DNA from: Euonymus europaeus
Lineage: Eukaryota > Streptophyta > Magnoliopsida > Celastrales > Celastraceae
DNA: 64,000 bases
Assembly: GCA_963580455.1 (NCBI GenBank)
Contig: OY756972.1
Coordinates: forward strand, 17,499,001 to 17,563,000
Reading direction: 5' to 3'
In this document: one piece after another, positions 58,003 to 64,000 of the stretch
How the letters are laid out: each line of letters begins with the position of its first letter
How positions within the stretch are numbered: the first letter of the stretch is position 1
Notes under the pieces: model-generated
The model's input: only the letters and a program-made list of their open reading frames with translations
Told to the model about the DNA's origin: nothing
Database searches by the model: none
Position numbers and translations under genes: made by a program

Positions 58003-60590
58003 ATGTGGCTATCTCTAGGGCCAAATGGTAGTGTGCAACAACTTAGACAAAGTTGCAAACAAGTACACTCCCAATATATCACTTAGGGCTATAAAAAAAA
58101 GTCAGTCAATATAAAAATGAATGTTTTGGTTGATTTTTTTTTAAAAACAAATTACATATTTTACACAGATGGATCAAAAATTGACATAAACGACCTATAA
58201 CCAACAAAATAATTTGATTAAAATATATAAAAACACTAATCAAAACCGGACACCCTAATATCACTCCAACAAGTCACAAGTCCTCTCTTACGACTCAAAT
58301 TTCATAAATCCGTTCCAGTAAAATTAATGCAAATCAGGGAAAAAAACAAAAATGGACAAAAGCCCGGGTCATAATTAAAAAAATGTCCAAAACACAAATG
58401 AGTTATCAATTTATAAAGTACACCTGTATAGTTTCGGCACCCGATCTCCAATATAGACGGTCAAACCACGTTCGGGAAACCCAGGGTGCAAAAAACACCA
58501 TATATAGGGCAGGGATTCCATTCAAAGAGCACGAACAAACAATTTGAAACTAAAAAGAGCAGAGATCTCAATTTGTGGAAGGAGAAACACAATTTGTGCA
58601 AGGAGAAACGCAATTGATGATAGCACGAATCGTTACCTGCTACGAAGCTTTCTCGTGCCAATCAATTTATGGAATTACAAACGAAAATCAGGATTCGCAG
58701 TCCAAGCGAGATCTGCAAGAAGGGAGGAAGGATTGAGAGAGATTTGACTTTGTTTGTTCGCGTGAACGATAGAAAACGCTCGACGGCTTCTTCGTAAATG
58801 ACGGAGCTTTTCCGTGTTTTGAAAGACTCCCATTTTTCGTAAAAACCCTCAAAACCACAAAATATAATTTTTTTATAAACACAAGGCGCACAAAGAAAGG
58901 TGGAATAGCAGTCAATGAAGACACTCAATCTAGAATAGAAACAACTTCATTGAAGATAAGATGAGACAAAATCATCAAAAATGAATTGGACCCAATGGTG
59001 GTCATCTGATTATTCAACCATAACTCTAACAACTATATTAGTTTTTAACCATAACTAAAACTTAACCCTGATCTAAAAGACAAACAACTACATAAGTTTT
59101 GAAAGCGCGAGGTGAATTTCTAGCCGAGGAACTAACACTAGCCATCATGTACAATCGCCATTTAACCACAAGCTTAAGTTGATAGTATGGTGATCATCTG
59201 ATTATTTAATCAAAAGAGAATAATGTATGATAGAACTTGCCACAAAGAAAAATCCAGCAATATCAACATTTTTCCCTGAAAATAAATAAGGTTCTTTCCA
59301 TTCAAAAAGAAAAGCAACCACGTTTTGCACTCAATGGAGAATCTTCACAAATGTAAGGCTTCTAAACTTCATGTCTTCATGCACAGCATTTACAGTTAAA
59401 GGAATTGAAATAATATCAAGAGAACTACAATGTTATATATCCCCGTATGAGAAAGGAAAGAATGAACTAGTTACCTAGTGGTAGATTCATTGTAATGCAG
59501 AGGTCGCACGTTCACGGCTGAATCCCCGAACCTGCATCGACAGAGTGCAATGGATGTTAGCTAGAATGGTCAAGGAAACTTTTTTATCCTAGAAGTACAT
59601 GTGGTAATTGATTGAATACAAAGATGGCTGATGGCTACAGATCATAGTACATCCAGAAACAATTTTAAAATTCCATATAGTGTAATTGCATTCTTCAAGT
59701 ATAATCTTTTAACAACTGTTCATAGTTAAAGCAAACATTTTATGGCATCTTCCAACAAAACAATATAAAAAACATAAAAAATGCCCTTGGGCATGTTAGG
59801 GCCTTTCCTGTTCTAGGGGTGCGAGGAAAATTCAGTTAGATAGGACATAAACTAAACCCATCAATCCAACAAAAAGCAGAAGCAGAGTAACTAATCTGAG
59901 AATTCAAAGGTGGATTCTTTGGCTGATGGTTGAGAAACCACTACTACTACTATAGAGACTGGTTCAACTCCCCTTCGTGAACTGAAGAACAAGATCGGTT
60001 GTTTTTAGATACCTAGGAAATCCTTGCTCTAGCTCTTTCTCCTCCACGAGGATCTATCTGCTGGCGTCTCCATCTCTCGACAAAATTCCGATGATTTGCC
60101 CCATTTTAGAACTAAGCTCTGCCCGGGGAGACTGCTGACCAAAATCCCTCATGCATCTCTCTGGATCGGGTCGAATAACTCATAGGTTCAGAAAGAAAGA
60201 TCAGGTTCTAAAAAAAATCCTAGGCAAGGCCCCTTCTCTAAGATCAACTAGGGTTGGCTTACATGAGAACAACTCCTTCTCCTATTCGAACATTCCCAAG
60301 CAACTCCACATAAATTAAACCCATTAATTGATGAAAACTTGAACAAAAACAAACCCAAACAGCCCAAACTTAAAAACAACGAAAATCCTTATGAATGAAA
60401 AAAAAACCGTACCTAATCGTTGAAGCCAATACAGATCGACACAAATGGACGAATTGGTTCTTCCTAAAGCCTCCAATCGACAGAATCTGATGACAAAAGC
60501 TTCTTGAGAAGAGAGGAATAGCTGAGATGGGAATGAAAGATCGATCTAAGTGGAGCGGCGCCGACTGGAGTTAGGGTTTTGAGATTTTTA
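58003..60590. other. Unassigned intergenic DNA
   Basis: No gene is recognised. 58430-58760 has a promoter-like look (CACCATATATAGGGC at 58497-58511, followed by a purine-rich leader), but the downstream frames (58544-58747) match nothing known. 59800-60580 contains short frames without similarity. Confidence 0.4.
59490..59565 (+). other. tRNA-like sequence, possible SINE head relic
   Basis: CTAGTGGTAGATTC (about 59477-59490) resembles a tRNA D-arm/A-box, and AGGTCGCACGTTC with a short interruption before AATCCCCG (about 59502-59527) resembles the T-arm/B-box. No acceptor stem or anticodon arm pairs convincingly, so it is not a functional tRNA gene. Confidence 0.25.
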
Positions 60591-61102
60591 ACCAACAGAC
60601 CCAAGGTTCTCTCCGATACCATTTGTCATGGACCTAGCCCTTTGAGTTACCGATGTGGGATTATGACAAAGCCCGGCTTTTAAGACCAATGCCCACGTTG
60701 GTCGAACAACATGGAGGCCCAGGTTTAGCCTTACCTGCCCATGGTCGTACCACCAGCAGCCCGCTAGGGGACCGCCCACACCAGAAGACTCAAGGTTCTC
60801 TTTGATACCATTTGTCATGGACCTAGCCCTTTGAGTTACCGATGTGGAATTATGACAAAGCCCGGCGTTTAAGACCAACGCCCACGTTGGTCGAACATCA
60901 TGGAGTCCCGGGCTCAGCCCTACCTGCCCATGGCCGTACCACCCGCTAGGGGACCGCCCATACCAGCAGACACAAGGTTCTCTTTGATATCATTTGTCAT
61001 GGACCTAACTCAGCCCTAGAAAACCGGTTAACTAAAGTGAGGATTGTCCACACCAATAAGCACTTCAAGTGCCCTTTGGGTTACCGATGTGGGATTATGA
61101 CA
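60590..61102 (-). mobile_element. Tandem TRIM array: LTR-internal-LTR-internal-LTR
   Basis: Three LTRs of the same family as at 57214-57581 stand in direct order: 60624-60668 and 60813-60857 (45 bp each, both lacking the same central 63 bp) and 60995-61102 (full 108 bp). Internal regions 60669-60812 and 60858-60994 are homologous. Minus-strand primer-site sequences (TGGTATC...) precede each LTR, including a remnant left of the first. This is the expected product of LTR-LTR recombination. Confidence 0.85.
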
Positions 61103-61985
61103 TATAAGGACTCACAATCACTAAGGCTAACAATTACATATCATAGAACAGATCAATAGTGGAGAGGCGAGACGACTTATTAGTTCGAAGACCCACAAAA
61201 TCGAAATCTGAAACTCGCACACTCAAACTGGCTCACAGTGGCGCAGGCTTGTGGAACCCACACTCTTGCACTCGCAGGCTGGTGGTAGAACTCGCAGGCT
61301 AGAAGAAAGTCGAAGGTTTTCTCACAGGTTGATGGAGGGCACAGGAAGGCTTTCTCGCAGACCGAAAGTAGTCGCGGAGTCTAGGTTTTCTCGTTCTTTC
61401 TTTTTTATTTGAAAAAAAGATGATTGGGCTGGGTATTGGGCAGTTAGGATTTTGCAAATGGGATGGGCATTTGAGATTTTTAACCAAGAATTCAAACGTT
61501 AAAATTGTTTACAAAATCTCGATAAAAAATGATAAACATCTCAGTTATTTTTATATCTAAAATATTCTAGTAATTTGTGTTGTTAATTCATTAAATGTAA
61601 TTTTTAATGAACCCCTTATGATGATGTCATCACATCTAATTAATTAGTGTCACATACTACTGAGATATTTTAAGATTAAAATCATTTAGATTTCTAGCAT
61701 TACTGTGATTCTAATGTCACATAATTTTGGCCTTATTTTACTATTTTTTCCTATTATTAGAAGTCCATGTTTTTACTTATTTACCCTTGAACAATTTGAC
61801 AAAAAGAAAAAATAACTCATATTTGGTCTAGGCGTGCGCCTTTTCCTCTTGCCTCTGGTCTCAGGGTCGCGCTTACGCCTCTCTTGACTAAAGTCAAGCG
61901 ATTAAGGCAAGGCGAAGCATTGGAGGTGCGCCTTAGTGCTTCTTGACAACACTAATCACAGGATTTCTCTGGTGGAGGGAGCCAA
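61103..61985. other. Duplicate copy B flank and unassigned DNA
   Basis: 61103-61471 matches 57582-57957. Beyond it the sequence is AT-rich until 61830-61950, which carries GGCGTGCGCC/GCGCTTACGCC words, a low-complexity pattern common in plant genomes. No gene is seen. Confidence 0.6.
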
Positions 61986-63065
61986 ACCTCCAAGTAAAAG
62001 GTCATATCATTATGTATCTCTGTAGAAAATTAAAAAAGAAAAGGAAGTACATGATTTATTAGAAGCTAGATTTATCAGACCAAGCCATAGTCCATTTTCC
62101 TCTCTAGTACTATTGGTTAAGAGGAAGTTATGTACTTGAAGGATGTGCATGACTACAGGGAATTGAATTTGTTGACTTTTAAGGACAAATATCATATTCC
62201 TCTAATAGATGAGTTACTTGATAGGTTGCATGGCTCCATGTACTTTTCCAAGTTAGATTTGAGGTCAGGATATCATCAAATTAGGATGCGCAAGGAGATG
62301 TGTAGAAGACTGCCTTTAGAACTTATGAGAGACGCTATGAATTCTTAGTGATGTCATTTGGACTCATTAATGCACCAGCAACATTTCAAGATTTGATGAA
62401 TGAAATTTTCAGAGCATATACGAGAAAATTCATTTTAGTGTTCTTTGATAACATACTCATTTATAGTTAAAGATGGGAGTTACATTTACATGATTTGGAG
62501 ATAGCATTTGAGGTTTTACTTCATATCATTTACTGGTCAAAAGACAAAAATGTACTTTTGTTGCAACCAGTGTGGAGCACTTGGGTCACATTGTTTCTAG
62601 GGATGGGGGTAGCAGCAGATCCCTCAAAATTAAAGTCCATAATGGATTGGCTAGCGTCATCCAATGTGAAAAAGTCGAAGAGTTTCTTGAGCTTAACAAG
62701 ATATTACAAAAAATCTATTGAAGGCTATAGAAGAATCTGTCAACCACTCTACCAACTAACTAAGAAAGGAGAATATATCCGGAATGATGTTACTAATGAG
62801 GCCTTTGTTAAACTCAAAAGCATGATGACTACTCGTCCATAACTAGCTCTTCCAGATTTTTGTATCATCTTTGAAGTAGAGTGTGATGCTTCAGATAATA
62901 GGATTGGTTCAACAGAGGGGAAGACCAATGGCTTTTACTAGTCTGACTTTGGGACCAACGTTTGTCTACTTATGAGAAGGAACTGTTGGCCATATAGCAT
63001 AAGTGATAAAGATTTACATGAATGGCATTCTGTGATTAAAACTGATCACAATAGTCTGAAGTGCT
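61986..63065 (+). mobile_element. Decayed Ty3/gypsy pol fragment, chromovirus-like
   Basis: RT and RNase H pieces occur in order across shifting frames: EARFIRPSHSPFSS (about 62063), [20 protein letters not shown] (62151-62210), [17 protein letters not shown], then [19 protein letters not shown] and FFDN (for FFDD) near 62450, GVAADPSKLKSIMDWLASS (62604-62660), RYYKKSIEGYRRICQPLYQL and ALPDFCIIFEVECDASDN. The wording (ELLD-LHG, SKLDL-SGYHQIR) is that of chromoviruses, unlike the Tat element. There are several stops and frameshifts. No LTRs were found. It is much older than the Tat copy. Confidence 0.87.
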
Positions 63066-63483
63066 ACTATTATTTGCAATGCTACGGCAGATGAAAATAA
63101 AGACTCCAAGTGCTACGTAGCATTAACAGGAAATACGATTCGAATCAATCTAACTGTGGCACGTTCGAAAACCAATTTAAACATGGTTAACTGTAGAACA
63201 AAAATGGGTCTTGCACCATGATGGAGAACTCAAATCCTAAGCTATTATAGCAGAGTCCACAATACATCAAAAGGGGATCAAATAATATTTAATTTGAATT
63301 GCTTAAATATAGTTATGTTATCAGCAAATTCAACTAAAACTGATTCCACTCGAGCTGGTATGGAGAGGTGACAGATGTGACTGAAGGATAGCAATTATGT
63401 GGGCACTTAGGCAGGGTGTCTCTACTCTTTATCGTCACTCGGTATGCTTCCCGACTTCACTTCATGTTTGACAGCAAGTATAG
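63066..63483. other. Unassigned stretch before the inverted-repeat element
   Basis: Nothing recognisable apart from A/T-rich sequence. It may contain the rest of the degraded pol. Confidence 0.4.
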
Positions 63484-63985
63484 AAAACGTCATTATAATG
63501 GTACATTCAATCTTAATAACGTTACTTTCACATAATGTATGAGGTTAGAAACGGTATGTTCGAGATTAATAACATTACAAAGAAGTCTCTAAACCTAAGT
63601 AATGTTGGTCGCACATCATTCATTGTCAGTCGAGTATATATCATATTATATTCAAAATTATGAGTAATTTACGATATTAGAAAACATCATCTTAATGATA
63701 TGTTAGATCTTAATAACGGTACAAGGAAAATCAGTGCTGTGAAATGCAAAATTTGAAAAATAGAGCAGTGGAAGACAAAATTTGAACGCATAAGATAATC
63801 AAAACTCACCACTAGGGCCGCTCTGAAAACTGGTCTATTGTCTACAAGGTATCGAGGAAGCTCTCCCGCCTTTTTCGTTTTAGGATTCCAAAAATTTGGG
63901 ACATTCATAAGGAACTCCTCTCACATTACGTTACGTGAAAGTAACAGTATTAAAATTTGACCGTACCATTACGATGATGTTTTAA
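63484..63985. mobile_element. Inverted-repeat element, about 500 bp, with an exon-like segment inside
   Basis: The left end (63484-63537, AAAACGTCATTATAATGGTAC then GTTACTTTCAC) and the right end (63923-63985, its diverged reverse complement) form inverted repeats of about 55-60 bp at roughly three-quarters identity. A further direct relative of the left end lies at 63682-63724. Inside, the minus strand has a frame (about 63916-63815) reading NVPNFWNPKTKKAGELPRYL then VDNRPVFRAALV and an apparent donor, GTGAGT. The protein is not recognised. The element runs close to the window edge, so a larger structure is possible. Confidence 0.5.
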
Positions 63986-64000
63986 AATTATGATAATTAC

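Noticed and set aside
59477..59530. Possible tRNA gene
   Set aside because: A-box- and B-box-like words are present, but the T-arm is interrupted and no acceptor or anticodon stem pairs. At most a SINE relic.

Overview
The window is nuclear DNA of a flowering plant, probably a eudicot. It is AT-rich, its genes have many GT-AG introns, and its mobile elements are typical plant families: Tat/Ogre-type Ty3/gypsy, TRIM, MULE, hAT, Helitron and PIF/Harbinger. The species cannot be read from the sequence. Only three ordinary genes are convincing, all in the first 24 kb. They are the 5' half of a p115/Uso1 vesicle tether (GOLGIN CANDIDATE 6 type, minus strand, running off the left edge), a CRM-domain RNA-binding protein of the mitochondrial CFM9 type (plus strand), and a family-17 glycosyltransferase (minus strand). 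From memory, their Arabidopsis counterparts are immediate neighbours on chromosome 3 (At3g27530, At3g27540, At3g27550), so this is a conserved gene block, here with a changed order and with mobile DNA between the genes.

Layout: 0.5-4.2 kb GC6 exons 1-9; 4.2-6.6 kb divergent intergenic region with tandem repeats; 6.6-11.3 kb CFM9-like gene; 11.3-21.4 kb accessory stretch with a VAL-type B3 exon relic, a Helitron-like end, a decayed hAT transposase and a Ty3/gypsy fragment; 21.4-23.3 kb GT17 gene. A segment that begins just upstream of the GT17 gene (23.6-28.7 kb) is duplicated downstream (29.4-30.8 plus 47.2-48.6 kb). The second copy is split by about 16 kb of inserted DNA: a nearly complete Tat/Ogre-type retrotransposon (30.8-44.0 kb) whose 3' LTR is cut off and joined to a FAR1-related (FRS) pseudogene (44.0-45.7 kb), followed by unassigned sequence. 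The first copy carries a 319-bp-arm foldback that is absent from the second copy.

From 51.6 kb to the right edge nearly everything recognisable is mobile: a PIF/Harbinger-type element, a tiny TRIM with 59-bp LTRs abutting a 3.8-kb MULE with 164-bp terminal inverted repeats, a second TRIM family as one complete copy and one tandem LTR-internal-LTR-internal-LTR array, a chromovirus-like pol remnant, and an inverted-repeat element with an exon-like segment inside.

The most notable points are the retrotransposon's intron between protease and reverse transcriptase, whose removal keeps the reading frame; the single nonsense codon in its pol although its LTRs look identical; the LTR/FRS chimeric junction; and the foldback, whose origin can be polarised by comparing the two duplicate copies. 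No CRISPR array, rRNA gene or convincing intact tRNA gene was seen. All comparisons were made by eye.
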